Positions 28,342-36,529 of a stretch of 64,000 nt of DNA are shown one piece after another (within the stretch, counting starts at the first letter, position 1; each line of letters opens with the position of its first letter). The position numbers and the translations under genes are program-made. The notes under the pieces are model-generated. The model saw only the letters and a program-made list of their open reading frames with translations, was not told the DNA's origin and did no database searches. Source of the DNA: an uncultured Erysipelotrichaceae bacterium (GTDB lineage Bacteria > Bacillota_I > Bacilli_A > Erysipelotrichales > Erysipelotrichaceae); NCBI GenBank assembly GCA_947569705.1, contig CANOSP010000002.1:80638-144637 (forward strand), given 5' to 3'.

Positions 28342-28409
28342 ATTATAATGGTCAGTATGTAAAAAGGCAATATACAGTCAGTGAGCGGTCGATATTTTCA
28401 CTGAACGGT
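28342..28409 (-). promoter_or_regulatory. Promoter B with LytTR-type direct repeats
   Basis: The same arrangement as promoter A: repeats at 28398-28409 and 28378-28389, -35 TTGCCT (28365-28370), 17 bp and -10 TATAAT (28342-28347). The distal repeat touches the kinase stop codon. It points at the 54-residue peptide gene; the leader of about 225 nt contains no gene with a good ribosome site. Confidence 0.75.
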
Positions 28410-29653
28410 CAGTTTTCATTTGCGAATAACAATAATATACGAATCTCAAAAACACCGTTTTTTACATCGGTAATCAGCGTTCCGTCATATTTATTAGTAA
28501 TTTCTTGTATGATTTTTAATCCATAGCCGTGTTCTCGGTGATCCTTATCGGTTTGAAAATCAATTGTTTCGCGGCATTTGTTTTGTGCGACGATTAATAG
28601 CTGCGATCGATTTCCGTTGATTTTAAGCTGGAAAGATGATTCATGAATTCGTCTTAATTCTTCACAAGCATTATCGATGATATTGGAAAGCAGTGAGATC
28701 AAATATTTTCCGTCAAAGACAAAATCCTTGGTGATCTGTAAATCTAAATGAAAGGTGATGTCAGCGTATTCATTCATTTTCTGCTTTAGAATCGCATCGA
28801 TAAATATATTGCCTGAAATTGCCGTTTTTGCGGAATCAACGGAATTACACAGATCTGTCAGAATCGTATTTGCTTCATCGTATTTTTTATCTTTTAATAA
28901 AATAGATAGAACAGACAATTGATTTTTCATATCATGACGCATCTTTCTGATATTGTCCTGTTCTTTTTGAAGCTTTGTGACATAATCAGAAGTAATATTG
29001 ATTGACTGCTCAATGATTTCCGCTTCGGATCGACTTTGGATAAAGCGGCTGTAGCGATAAAAGATATAGAAATTGGTTACCATTACGAGTGTTAATAATA
29101 CCGTATATAAAAGGATTTCGGTATTGTCTTTAGCCACATCAAGCAAGTAATTAAATATGAATTCCGCAATGATCGTTATTACAATTGTTATACGTTCGGT
29201 CTTCAAATCCTGCATTCGGAACTTTACAAGAAATTTCACAACAAACCATAATACAATAACGGTAAAGACTTTCAAACACAGGGCAAACACGACTCGTTCA
29301 TAACCAAACACAAAAGTATTCGCTATATTAACGCCGAACTTGATCGCAATCGAGATAAAAAAGGTGATGCAAAAGTTAAAGGTGATGTCAATCAACAGCG
29401 CATAGAAAAAATAGTTTAAGGTGCGTCGATGTGCATGTAAAAACAAAAAGCCGGTGACTAAAAATACATCGATGGCATAGGATTGCGTACCGTATAAAAA
29501 AATGCGATCTTTGATAAACTGAATAACGGAAATCAAAAGAATACCGGTGATGATTTTTCGCCGATCCCACTGTTTGTCGATTAACATACAGTAAAAATAT
29601 AATAAATAAGTATAGTCTATGAGATTAAAGCCGAATTCTACCGCCCATTCCAT
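28409..29653 (-). CDS. AgrC-like (HPK10) sensor histidine kinase
   Basis: A 414-residue kinase with about six or seven membrane helices in the first 200 residues and no extracellular domain, as in peptide-sensing AgrC/ComD/BlpH kinases. The phospho-acceptor is His240 in RKMRHDMKNQL, followed by a GHKL ATPase with NIIDNACEEL (N box) and HGYGLKIIQEI (G box). AAGGAG precedes the ATG and lies inside the last codons of the response regulator gene, so the pair is coupled. No agrB-like processing gene is nearby, so the ligand is open. Confidence 0.9.
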   Translation of the reverse strand: MEWAVEFGFNLIDYTYLLYFYCMLIDKQWDRRKIITGILLISVIQFIKDRIFLYGTQSYAIDVFLVTGFLFLHAHRRTLNYFFYALLIDITFNFCITFFISIAIKFGVNIANTFVFGYERVVFALCLKVFTVIVLWFVVKFLVKFRMQDLKTERITIVITIIAEFIFNYLLDVAKDNTEILLYTVLLTLVMVTNFYIFYRYSRFIQSRSEAEIIEQSINITSDYVTKLQKEQDNIRKMRHDMKNQLSVLSILLKDKKYDEANTILTDLCNSVDSAKTAISGNIFIDAILKQKMNEYADITFHLDLQITKDFVFDGKYLISLLSNIIDNACEELRRIHESSFQLKINGNRSQLLIVAQNKCRETIDFQTDKDHREHGYGLKIIQEITNKYDGTLITDVKNGVFEIRILLLFANEN

Positions 29654-29654
29654 A

Positions 29655-30320
29655 TTATCCGCTCCTTGCGAAAGCTTCCGTTAAGCTTTTCCAATTACGT
29701 CTGCTTACTTTGATCACATCTTTGTTTTTCATTTTAATACTTGTTGAGATTTTCTGTAGCTCTGAAATATTGGTGATCTGAACCAAATGGCTTCGGCTTG
29801 CGTAGAAAAAATGAGTATAATCGATCGGCAGCTGTTTCATGGATTTATAGGTTAAGGAATATTTTTTAGTGAAAGTAACCAAATAAACAAACGTATCCTC
29901 AGTGTAAAAGTATTGAATATGATCAGAAGAAATCGGTAAAATACCTAAATCGGTATGAAATTGAATGATGGTGGCTCTTTGATTTTTTATTTGGCAGATT
30001 TTCGGAATCAGAACATCTTCCATTCGATCCTTTACAATATAGCCTCTGACATTAGGCAGAAAAGAATCAAAAATATATTTATCATATGAGGTGATAAAAA
30101 GAATGTCCTGAAACAAAGACGCATAATTTTTAACAAAGGTGATGCCGTCTGTTTCAGGCATTTCAATATCCAGCAACAGCAGTTCATAAGCGGTATTGCT
30201 GTGAAGTAATTCCGCTGTGCTCGCAAAAGTATCGACAGCCGCAAAAGGATCATTTTTATAAATGATCTCACTGATTTTATCTCTGTAGATTTTTTCATCA
30301 TCTAAAACGGCAATTTTCAT
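29655..30320 (-). CDS. LytTR-family response regulator (AgrA/ComE-like)
   Basis: A 221-residue protein. The receiver domain has the acidic pair VLDDEK, the phospho-acceptor Asp51 in LLLDIEMPETDG, the ITSYDKY threonine/serine region and the conserved Lys. The C-terminal LytTR DNA-binding domain spans about residues 125-218 and ends in VIKVSRRNWKSL. AAAAGGTG lies 6 bp before the ATG. An extended -10 promoter (TGTTATAAT, hexamer 30350-30355) is just upstream. It is expected to bind the direct repeats of promoters A and B. Confidence 0.92.
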   Translation of the reverse strand: MKIAVLDDEKIYRDKISEIIYKNDPFAAVDTFASTAELLHSNTAYELLLLDIEMPETDGITFVKNYASLFQDILFITSYDKYIFDSFLPNVRGYIVKDRMEDVLIPKICQIKNQRATIIQFHTDLGILPISSDHIQYFYTEDTFVYLVTFTKKYSLTYKSMKQLPIDYTHFFYASRSHLVQITNISELQKISTSIKMKNKDVIKVSRRNWKSLTEAFARSG

Positions 30321-30462
30321 TCGTTCACCTTTTCGTATCTTCCGGCATTATTATAACATACAATAAATGCCAATCGCTATCATAGATTACAGAGTGAACC
30401 CTAAGCACAGGCATCTATGATATAAGTCAGTTCTCATTATTAATATTATTTAGTCCGATATG

Positions 30463-30696
30463 TTATTCTTCCGTTTCTTCTGTTTTTTCTGTTTCTTCTG
30501 TTTCTTTACTTTCTTGCGGCAAAGGTTCTTCAGGTATATTCATATAAGGAAGATCGTTTTTTCTGATAAAAATACCGGATGGTAAATAGTGTGCATTTTT
30601 GATTACATAGATCGTCAAGGCTTGATACAATCTGACGATAAGCAGTAAAAAGAATCCGATAATAAGTATATAAATACCGCCGACAATGAATTCCAT
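30463..30696 (-). CDS. Small single-pass membrane protein with Glu/Thr-rich tail
   Basis: A 77-residue protein with one N-terminal membrane helix (residues about 4-26) and a cytoplasmic segment that ends in tandem KETEETEKTEETEE-type repeats. The ATG at 30696 has AAAGGAGG 8 bp upstream. No family recognised. It is separated from divIC by about 130 bp. Confidence 0.6.
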   Translation of the reverse strand: MEFIVGGIYILIIGFFLLLIVRLYQALTIYVIKNAHYLPSGIFIRKNDLPYMNIPEEPLPQESKETEETEKTEETEE

Positions 30697-30813
30697 AAAT
30701 AAAGCCTCCTTTAAATGCATTGCTTATGCCTTTATTTTACTTGAATTTCGATCGCTTTACCGACTTTTTGACAAACTTGGTACTTAAAACGGCAGAAACA
30801 GTGTGATTATTAA

Positions 30814-30853
30814 ATAAAAAAAGCGAATCCTATTCTGCATCGGTATTCGCTTT
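30814..30853 (-). terminator. Terminator of the yabP-yabQ-divIC unit
   Basis: On the minus strand AAAGCGAAT pairs with ATTCGCTTT (30845-30853 with 30820-30828), followed by T7. The stem overlaps the end of divIC. Confidence 0.8.
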
Positions 30854-31186
30854 ATCGTTTGAATTGTCACTTTCCTGATCATTAAGTTTATATAAGGTTT
30901 CTCCGTCTTTGGATAATAAGAACTTTCCGCGGGCATAACGCTTCACATATTCTTCGTCGGAAAATTTCTGTTTCTGTTCTTCAAGCTTTGCTTCCTGAGT
31001 TTTCAAAGCTTCAATTTCAGCTTCAGTTTGCTTGATTTCCTGTTGAAGCTGCATTGTTGTAATAATTTCCTTCGCAGACATATAAGTAAAGCTACAGCCG
31101 ACCATAACTAAAAAAACACTAAAGAATTTTTTCATCGGATGATATTGTTTCTTTTTGTTTCCGCTTTTCTTTTTTGCGTTTTTCAT
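30830..31186 (-). CDS. divIC: Septum formation initiator, DivIC/FtsB type
   Basis: A 118-residue bitopic protein: a basic N-terminus, one membrane helix (about residues 20-38), a coiled coil rich in Glu and Gln (about 45-85), and the family motif EEYVKRYARGKFLLSKDGE at the end. It belongs to the division core with FtsL and DivIB (family knowledge). The start has AGGAG 8 bp upstream and gives an unusually long 68-bp overlap with yabQ. A Met 17 codons later has no ribosome site. The yabP-yabQ-divIC order is as in B. subtilis. Confidence 0.9.
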   Translation of the reverse strand: MKNAKKKSGNKKKQYHPMKKFFSVFLVMVGCSFTYMSAKEIITTMQLQQEIKQTEAEIEALKTQEAKLEEQKQKFSDEEYVKRYARGKFLLSKDGETLYKLNDQESDNSNDKANTDAE

Positions 31187-31583
31187 GTTCCGCTCTCCTT
31201 TTTGCCCGTTTTTTGCGACGTACTTTAATTATACCAATTAATTTCAATTTGACAAGATGAAATTTACGTTTTAAAGGGCGAAATAAGCGTATGAACCATG
31301 CAAAAAAATGTGTGAATACGGATAAATACCATTTATAGTAAATAAATACACCCAATAGGAAAAATATGGTTAAATATATGTTGGTAACTCCGCCGTTAAT
31401 TTGATACAAACCATAAAATGCCAGTAATATAAAACCGATATGGAACAGGATTTCCGCTGTTCCTTTCAATAGCTTAAAGTGCAGATAAACAGTAAGGCTG
31501 CACAAGAAAGAAAATGTGCAGCCATAGAACCACCCCATCATCAGATGATATAAGATTGCTTGGATCTGTTGCGGTAATAACAT
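31119..31583 (-). CDS. yabQ: Spore cortex biosynthesis protein YabQ
   Basis: A 154-residue membrane protein with about four helices, beginning LLPQQIQAILYHLMMGWFYGC, followed by a very basic C-terminal tail (KVRRKKRAKRRAEHEKRKKE). In B. subtilis YabQ is made in the mother cell under SigE and is needed for cortex (family knowledge). No Shine-Dalgarno is visible; the start lies 3 bp after the yabP stop, so translation probably depends on coupling. Confidence 0.85.
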   Translation of the reverse strand: MLLPQQIQAILYHLMMGWFYGCTFSFLCSLTVYLHFKLLKGTAEILFHIGFILLAFYGLYQINGGVTNIYLTIFFLLGVFIYYKWYLSVFTHFFAWFIRLFRPLKRKFHLVKLKLIGIIKVRRKKRAKRRAEHEKRKKEKRKQKETISSDEKIL

Positions 31584-31586
31584 AAA

Positions 31587-31886
31587 CTATTTAAAGATTT
31601 TAGAAATCATCGATTCCTTACCGCCGTTTTTATTACTGGAAACATAAGAAAGAGATTCTATAATGCCGCGAATGCTGACATCGCCGCGTTCTTTATCCAA
31701 TTTATCCAACACAAGTTCTTTTCCTTGGATGACCATCCAGCCTTGTGCGGTTTCAATCAGAAATTCCGATGCATCAAAGCTGTCGATTTGTTTTACACCG
31801 GTAACGTCCAAAGCCTTACGATCTTTCATAATGACGTTGTGATACGGATTGGTTTCAAAACGAAGCGGATTATTGTTTTCTTCCAT
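31587..31886 (-). CDS. yabP: Sporulation protein YabP
   Basis: A 99-residue soluble protein of the YabP/YqfC family: N-terminal HNVIMKDRKALDVTGVKQIDSFD, then a strand-rich body LIETAQGWMVIQGKELVLDKLD and a C-terminal RGDVSIRGIIESLSYV. It forms a unit with yabQ and divIC. AAGGAGG lies 8 bp before the ATG. A CATATATA box with a preceding ATGATT at about 14 bp is a weak SigE-like candidate promoter (low confidence). The phased palindrome array begins about 250 bp upstream. Confidence 0.88.
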   Translation of the reverse strand: MEENNNPLRFETNPYHNVIMKDRKALDVTGVKQIDSFDASEFLIETAQGWMVIQGKELVLDKLDKERGDVSIRGIIESLSYVSSNKNGGKESMISKIFK

Positions 31887-32133
31887 GCCGATACCTCCTT
31901 ATCACTTTATATATATGATGAGGGAACAGGAATCATGCTTTTTCATAAGCGTTTTATGAATTTTTTGTTTTTTTGAGGTGAAGATGAATAGTTTTGCGTA
32001 AGAAGAAGACAAATGCTCTTTCCTATATATTATACATAGGAAAATAATGCCAATATACCTTGCTTGGATAAGGACAGCGATGTATATAGAGAATCTTTTG
32101 AAAAAGAGTAGGATCCGATAGGAAGTTGAAAGA
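31887..32133. other. Spacer between yabP and the palindrome array
   Basis: An 8-bp inverted repeat TTTCCTAT/ATAGGAAA lies near 32021-32045. No gene with a ribosome site is seen. Confidence 0.4.
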
Positions 32134-33589
32134 TTATCTGAAATAACGAATGGTAATCGGCTAACTGCTTCAGATAATAGATAATTGTCCAAAACGGAAA
32201 ATCCATATAGAAAAAAGTGTATAATTCATTACTTTACAGACTATAAATTATCTAAAACGGTAAATATACATGTTTCATAGATGGTTCTTTTAGAGGAGTA
32301 CAGAGATTCTTTTGATAAATTATCTAATATGGATAAAAATTAGGCTGTATACAGGTTTTTATTGAATATATTTATCTATTTTAGAGAAATTGTATGAAGT
32401 AGAAACTTATATAGTAGTTTTCGTTTGAAATTTTCTATTTAAGAGAATTATATGGCTTTTATGCAATTTATGATTATTAAATTATCCAAAATAGAGAATA
32501 ATGGCGAAAATAACAGAAACTAATCTTATCTTTTAAACGGCTGTTCCACGAAATTATCTAATATCGATAAAAAATAAACTGTATACAAGTTCATATTGGA
32601 TAAAATTATCCATTATAGAGAAAAAGTATGAAACAGAAACTTATTTTATGATTTATTTATATAAATTTTCTATTTTAGAAAACAATAAGGCTTATGATAC
32701 GAATTATGACTACTAAATTGTCTAAAATAGATAATAATAGTAGTAATAAACTAAAACTCATATGAAGTACATTTGCTAAAACAGCAAATCTATTAGTATT
32801 ATTTGGCTATATCACGTCTCTTTTAACACATAAATTATCTAAAACAGCAAAAACGTATGTTTTAGAGTGACAAATCACGATTTACTGCCGGACTTTATGA
32901 ATCACTGAATCTAACTATAAATATATAAGCTGATTAGTTTTATGATCGCTTATCCTCTATAATAAAGAAAACCGTAATGTATCCCGGCATTCTTGTTTGA
33001 AAAGGAATAACATTTGCTAAATTAGCAAATAATTACAAATAAATGCTTTTGTTTATATGATACATTCATCACGAATTATCTAAAATAGCAAATATGTATG
33101 AAATATATGTATATTATGGGCGTTTTTTTGTTTATGATTTTCTATTTTAGCAAAAGTGTATCTTTTGTACGTATAATTATACTATTTGTATAAATGGAAA
33201 TTCATTTATCTTCTGATCTAATAACAAACAAAGCATATCGTTAACAGTCTTTGACTGATACTTTTTCTGAATTATCGGCACCAACAGCCTTGAGATTAAC
33301 TATGACAACGCCTGTATTTTTCTAAAATAGCAAATCGTGGTGAAAAAAAACACTCAAATTACACTGTTTTAAAAGCTTAAATTTTCTAAAATAGAAAATA
33401 TGTATGAAATAAGCGGATAATTAACAACATTTTTTTGGTGGCGAATTAGCTATTTCAGTGAATAATACCGGATAAAAAAGCTTGTTTTCATGTATTATAT
33501 ACAACTTAATTATCTATTTAAGAGAATTTATCTGCTATATTTCAAAATTTATTGAACTGCGAATGCCTAATATTTTCCATTTTAGAGAA
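32134..33589. repeat. Phased array of about 20 copies of a 17-bp palindrome, TTNNCTAWWWTAGNNAA
   Basis: There are no genes in this 1.46 kb stretch. The 17-mers start at 32185, 32248, 32320, 32372, 32431, 32482, 32554, 32606, 32666, 32718, 32772, 32835, 33013, 33076, 33138, 33318, 33382, 33446, 33510 and 33573. A weaker copy is at 32134. Examples are TTTGCTAAAACAGCAAA (32772), TTTTCTAAAATAGAAAA (33382) and TTATCTATTTTAGAGAA (32372). Intervals are 51-54, 59-64 or 72 bp, plus two gaps of 178 and 180. Most are close to whole multiples of 10.5 bp (5, 6, 7 and 17 turns). The 234-bp block 32320-32553 is repeated, diverged, at 32554-32787. The palindromes are better conserved than the sequence between them. 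Confidence 0.85.
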
Positions 33590-33657
33590 AGTGTATCTTT
33601 TACAGGGATTAATTGCGATTCAGATGTAGAAAGCATTCGTTCGATAATTCATATGCG

Positions 33658-33703
33658 ATAAAAAAAGTCATTATTTACCAATGCGGTAAACATGACTTTT
33701 TCA
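33658..33703 (-). terminator. Bidirectional terminator near the 33742 gene
   Basis: AAAGTCAT...TTTACC pairs with GGTAAA...ATGACTTT across ATGC with a small bulge. A and T runs lie on both sides. It would end the sortase unit (minus strand). Confidence 0.75.
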
Positions 33704-33741
33704 AAATTTACTGATTTCGCAGAAATACGATGAAAAATCAT

Positions 33742-34320
33742 TTAAAGAATTGCTTCACCATCAGCTTGATTCTCTGTTTCGGCAGATTTGCTTACTTCAT
33801 CATGAGATGGTGCTTTTAGAGGTACATCTGTCGAATCGATGCTTTTCGACTTCTTTGTGTTTTTTCGCTGTTTGCGAAAAACAAATACAATATTTAAGTT
33901 ACATAAGATCAGAATCAATGTCGCGCCTTTTACAATCCAATCACTTACCGATGATCTTAAAGGATCCGAAGCGATTTCTTTTTGCTTGTGATATAAAGCG
34001 ATAATTTCAGCTTTAACCTGTTGAATCATTTCATCAGAATAGGTGCGTCCTTTGCCGGCTTTTGTAAGCCACTCAGAAACCATTTGGTCAAGCTGTTCCG
34101 CTGTATAATTTTTATATAGACTTCCGGTTTCAAATAAAACAATTTCATCTTTCTGATCTTCATTTAAAGCCGTTTGAATTTCATTGATTTGCTTGTGAAG
34201 CGATTCTTCCGCAAGTTTCGCAGATTCACTTTGGGGCAGTGATTCAAAGCCAAAGACAACAATTAACAGTGTGATTGCAGAAATTGCGAGAATACGGCAT
34301 AAGCTGTTTACTCTTTCCAT
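33742..34320 (-). CDS. Membrane protein encoded with the sortase
   Basis: A 192-residue protein with an N-terminal helix (about residues 8-27), an extracellular helical segment of about 90 residues, a second membrane helix (about 128-148) and a polar Lys/Ser/Glu-rich cytoplasmic tail. Its start overlaps the sortase stop by 13 bp, so the two are co-translated. Unknown family; an accessory or partner of the sortase is possible (inference). Confidence 0.6.
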   Translation of the reverse strand: MERVNSLCRILAISAITLLIVVFGFESLPQSESAKLAEESLHKQINEIQTALNEDQKDEIVLFETGSLYKNYTAEQLDQMVSEWLTKAGKGRTYSDEMIQQVKAEIIALYHKQKEIASDPLRSSVSDWIVKGATLILILCNLNIVFVFRKQRKNTKKSKSIDSTDVPLKAPSHDEVSKSAETENQADGEAIL

Positions 34321-34958
34321 GATCCATCATCCTCAATTTTAGGTCCGTCAATTTTTTTCGCATAGACGAAATAGCGATACTCGGTACTTAATGCATCGAA
34401 TGGGTAACAACAATACATGATCAAAAACTCTTCCCGCTTATCCAGCATTGTCACATCAAAATCATCCGCAAGAATCGTCTCGTTTTCTCCTACCTCATAG
34501 GTAAAGCTGCCGTAGGCAGTGTCAATCTTCACGTGATCACCTTTTTGGAAATTACGAAGCTCTTTAAAATGGGTACTGTTATGCCCTGCCAATAAGATTG
34601 GCTTGCCCTCACCCGGTATGCCGCTGTATTCATACTGTCCGATGGAGATTGATAAAATATCAGGCGTATCTCCGAAATATAATTGTTTCGTAAAGTTCCG
34701 CGCCTCATTGGATATTGTCGCATACGCTTCCTTATGCGTCGGACGTTTGACTTGTGAGCTTTTAATAATTGTCTGATCTCCGTCGATCAAAGAATAAATT
34801 TTACTGATATGTTGTTGCGCTTCGCGCTTTGCCTGCTCCTCATACTGACGCTGTTGTTCCTGATAATAAGGTTCCAACATATATTTGAGGGCAAACACAA
34901 GCGAAACACCGATCACAATATCACAAATTAAAATCAGCCATTTTCGCAAACCGATCAC
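34308..34958 (-). CDS. Sortase family transpeptidase
   Basis: A 212-216-residue membrane-anchored enzyme: an N-terminal helix (about residues 7-27), a helical stalk rich in Gln/Glu, then the sortase barrel. Catalytic His is in LAGHNSTHF, Cys in LIMYCCYPF, Arg in EYRYFVYAKK. The sequence is atypical (CC in place of TC before the strand), so the class is uncertain. The annotated frame opens with GTG at 34958, directly after AAGGA; a TTG three codons later (34949) has better spacing. An extended -10 (TGGTATAAT) is just upstream. The window also encodes two anchored surface proteins (58022 and 62875). Confidence 0.82.
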   Translation of the reverse strand: MIGLRKWLILICDIVIGVSLVFALKYMLEPYYQEQQRQYEEQAKREAQQHISKIYSLIDGDQTIIKSSQVKRPTHKEAYATISNEARNFTKQLYFGDTPDILSISIGQYEYSGIPGEGKPILLAGHNSTHFKELRNFQKGDHVKIDTAYGSFTYEVGENETILADDFDVTMLDKREEFLIMYCCYPFDALSTEYRYFVYAKKIDGPKIEDDGSWKE

Positions 34959-35125
34959 TTCCTTTATAGTCTGTATCGGTATTATACCATAAATTATTTA
35001 ACATCGTGATTGAAAATAAACACTGTGATTATATTCTTTACCGATCTGTCTTCTCCCAATCAACGCTCATATGAACTATTTGAATAAGTGCTGTCATCTT
35101 GATTTCAATAATAATAAAACATAAA

Positions 35126-35154
35126 TCGACAAAATTCGCACTTTTGTGTATAAT
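35126..35154 (+). promoter_or_regulatory. Promoter of the DUF4230 gene
   Basis: TCGACA (35126-35131), 17 bp, TATAAT (35149-35154). Confidence 0.75.
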
Positions 35155-35192
35155 GAAGACAGTGAAACAGACAACTTTAAGAGGAGGAAAAA

Positions 35193-35951
35193 ATGACAAA
35201 GGAGAAGAAACCTCATCGCATACGATCCTTTATTAAAAATACGATACCCATTAAAAGTATTGTGTTTTTGGTAATACTGTTTATCGGATTAGGGCTTTTT
35301 ATGAAAACAGGATTAGGGATCACGCATTTCAATAAGACTAACACGATAAAAATGGATTTTGAAAATATCGGAGAATTAGCTACTCAGTCCGCATATTGTC
35401 GCCAAATCAATGTGACGAGTGATGTAAGAACATTGTTCGGTATGGATATACCCTTTACACAATCCAAATACGTCTACAGCTATGATGTAATTATCAAAGC
35501 AGGGTTTAATTTTGCGGAAATTGAACCGGTCATAGATGAAGACAATGAAACAATAACGATAAAAATGCCGCCGGCTAAAGTGTTGAGTAATGAAATCAGA
35601 GATGATTCTTTAGAAATCTATTTAGAAAAAGAAAGCATTTTTACACCGATTACCTTAACAGAGAACAATGAAGCACGCATCGAATTAAAGAATAAAGCAG
35701 TGAAAGATGCGGTAAGTAATCATTTATTTGATGATGCACGCAAAAATGCCGAGGTGCTGTTAAAGGAATTTATCGCTAAGCAATATGATCTGAATACATA
35801 TAAGCTTGTTTTTGAACACCAAACATCCACGGAAGAAGAAACGCTGAAAGCAGCGGAAGAAAATGATGCGTTAAACAATACGCAATCAGATAATTCTCCC
35901 AATAACCAAGTAAAGAGCCGCGAGGACAAAGATACAGCCAATCAATCGTGA
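35193..35951 (+). CDS. DUF4230 domain protein, membrane anchored
   Basis: A 252-residue protein with one N-terminal membrane helix (about residues 22-42) and an extracellular strand/helix domain of the DUF4230 type (IGELATQSAYCRQINVTSD..., KYVYSYDVIIKAGFNFAEI, ITIKMPPAKVLSNEI). The C-terminal 40 residues are low complexity, rich in Asn, Glu and Ser. AGAGGAGG precedes the ATG. Function unknown. It is monocistronic on the plus strand, convergent with rqcP. Confidence 0.75.
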   Translation: MTKEKKPHRIRSFIKNTIPIKSIVFLVILFIGLGLFMKTGLGITHFNKTNTIKMDFENIGELATQSAYCRQINVTSDVRTLFGMDIPFTQSKYVYSYDVIIKAGFNFAEIEPVIDEDNETITIKMPPAKVLSNEIRDDSLEIYLEKESIFTPITLTENNEARIELKNKAVKDAVSNHLFDDARKNAEVLLKEFIAKQYDLNTYKLVFEHQTSTEEETLKAAEENDALNNTQSDNSPNNQVKSREDKDTANQS

Positions 35952-35999
35952 TCTTCGTTATTTGACGATCGGGATAAAAAACTAATCTATCATTTAGAC

Positions 36000-36033
36000 A
36001 AAGGAGCTGCCTTGATAGGCGGTTCCTTTTACA
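36000..36033 (+). terminator. Terminator after the DUF4230 gene
   Basis: AAAGGAGCTGCC pairs with GGCGGTTCCTTT (36000-36011 with 36018-36029, two wobbles), followed by TTTT. Confidence 0.8.
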
Positions 36034-36105
36034 TTTACCAAACATTAATATGAATGATAACTACACGTAACAACAAAACAAATTTACTCCGATAAGAATG
36101 TCAAT

Positions 36106-36138
36106 ATTATTTATGTCACAAAACGTGACATAAATAAT
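36106..36138. repeat. Perfect 14-bp inverted repeat with TGTCAC-N5-GTGACA core
   Basis: ATTATTTATGTCAC (36106-36119), AAAAC, GTGACATAAATAAT (36125-36138). There is no T run, so it is not a terminator. The same core recurs twice upstream of spoVT. Confidence 0.75.
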
Positions 36139-36194
36139 GGTTGAGATTATGATGCATTCTGTGACAATGACATGGTGAAGCAGCTTAAATTACA

Positions 36195-36227
36195 TAAAAA
36201 AACTATCTGAATGCGTTATTCAGACAG
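36195..36227 (-). terminator. Terminator of rqcP
   Basis: On the minus strand CTGTCTGAAT pairs with ATTCAGATAG (one wobble), followed by T7. The stem includes the rqcP stop codon. Confidence 0.8.
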
Positions 36228-36491
36228 CTTCTCTTTTTGTATCAGTGTTTCTTCGACAACCTCAAACATCAAAGCGGCATCACTTTTATTTGCCTGCTTT
36301 TGAAGCTGCAACACTCGCACGGTCAATTCGCGATTACCGAATAAAACGCGAATCAGATCACCTTCCTTCACCTCGGTGCTTGGTTTGGCGATTCTGCCGT
36401 TGACATAAACACGCTGTTGATCAGCCAGTTCCTTAGAAACACTGCGACGCTTTAAAATGCGGGCAGTTTTTAAATATTTATCAAGTCGCAT
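36216..36491 (-). CDS. rqcP: RqcP (YabO), S4-domain ribosome quality control protein
   Basis: A 91-residue S4 RNA-binding protein, MRLDKYLKTARILKRRSVSKELADQQRVYVNGR, the RqcP/YabO/Hsp15 type. It binds 50S-peptidyl-tRNA with RqcH to add C-terminal Ala tails (family knowledge). In B. subtilis it lies between yabN and yabP; here it follows spoVT by 38 bp, and the yabP unit is 4.3 kb away. Confidence 0.9.
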   Translation of the reverse strand: MRLDKYLKTARILKRRSVSKELADQQRVYVNGRIAKPSTEVKEGDLIRVLFGNRELTVRVLQLQKQANKSDAALMFEVVEETLIQKEKLSE

Positions 36492-36529
36492 TACGGTACC
36501 TTCCTTCTTACAAGAAGTAGTTTACCACA

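Noticed and set aside
32134..33589. CRISPR array
   Set aside because: The repeats are only 17 bp, palindromic and variable, spacing is not constant, the spacers themselves are duplicated, and no cas gene is in the window.
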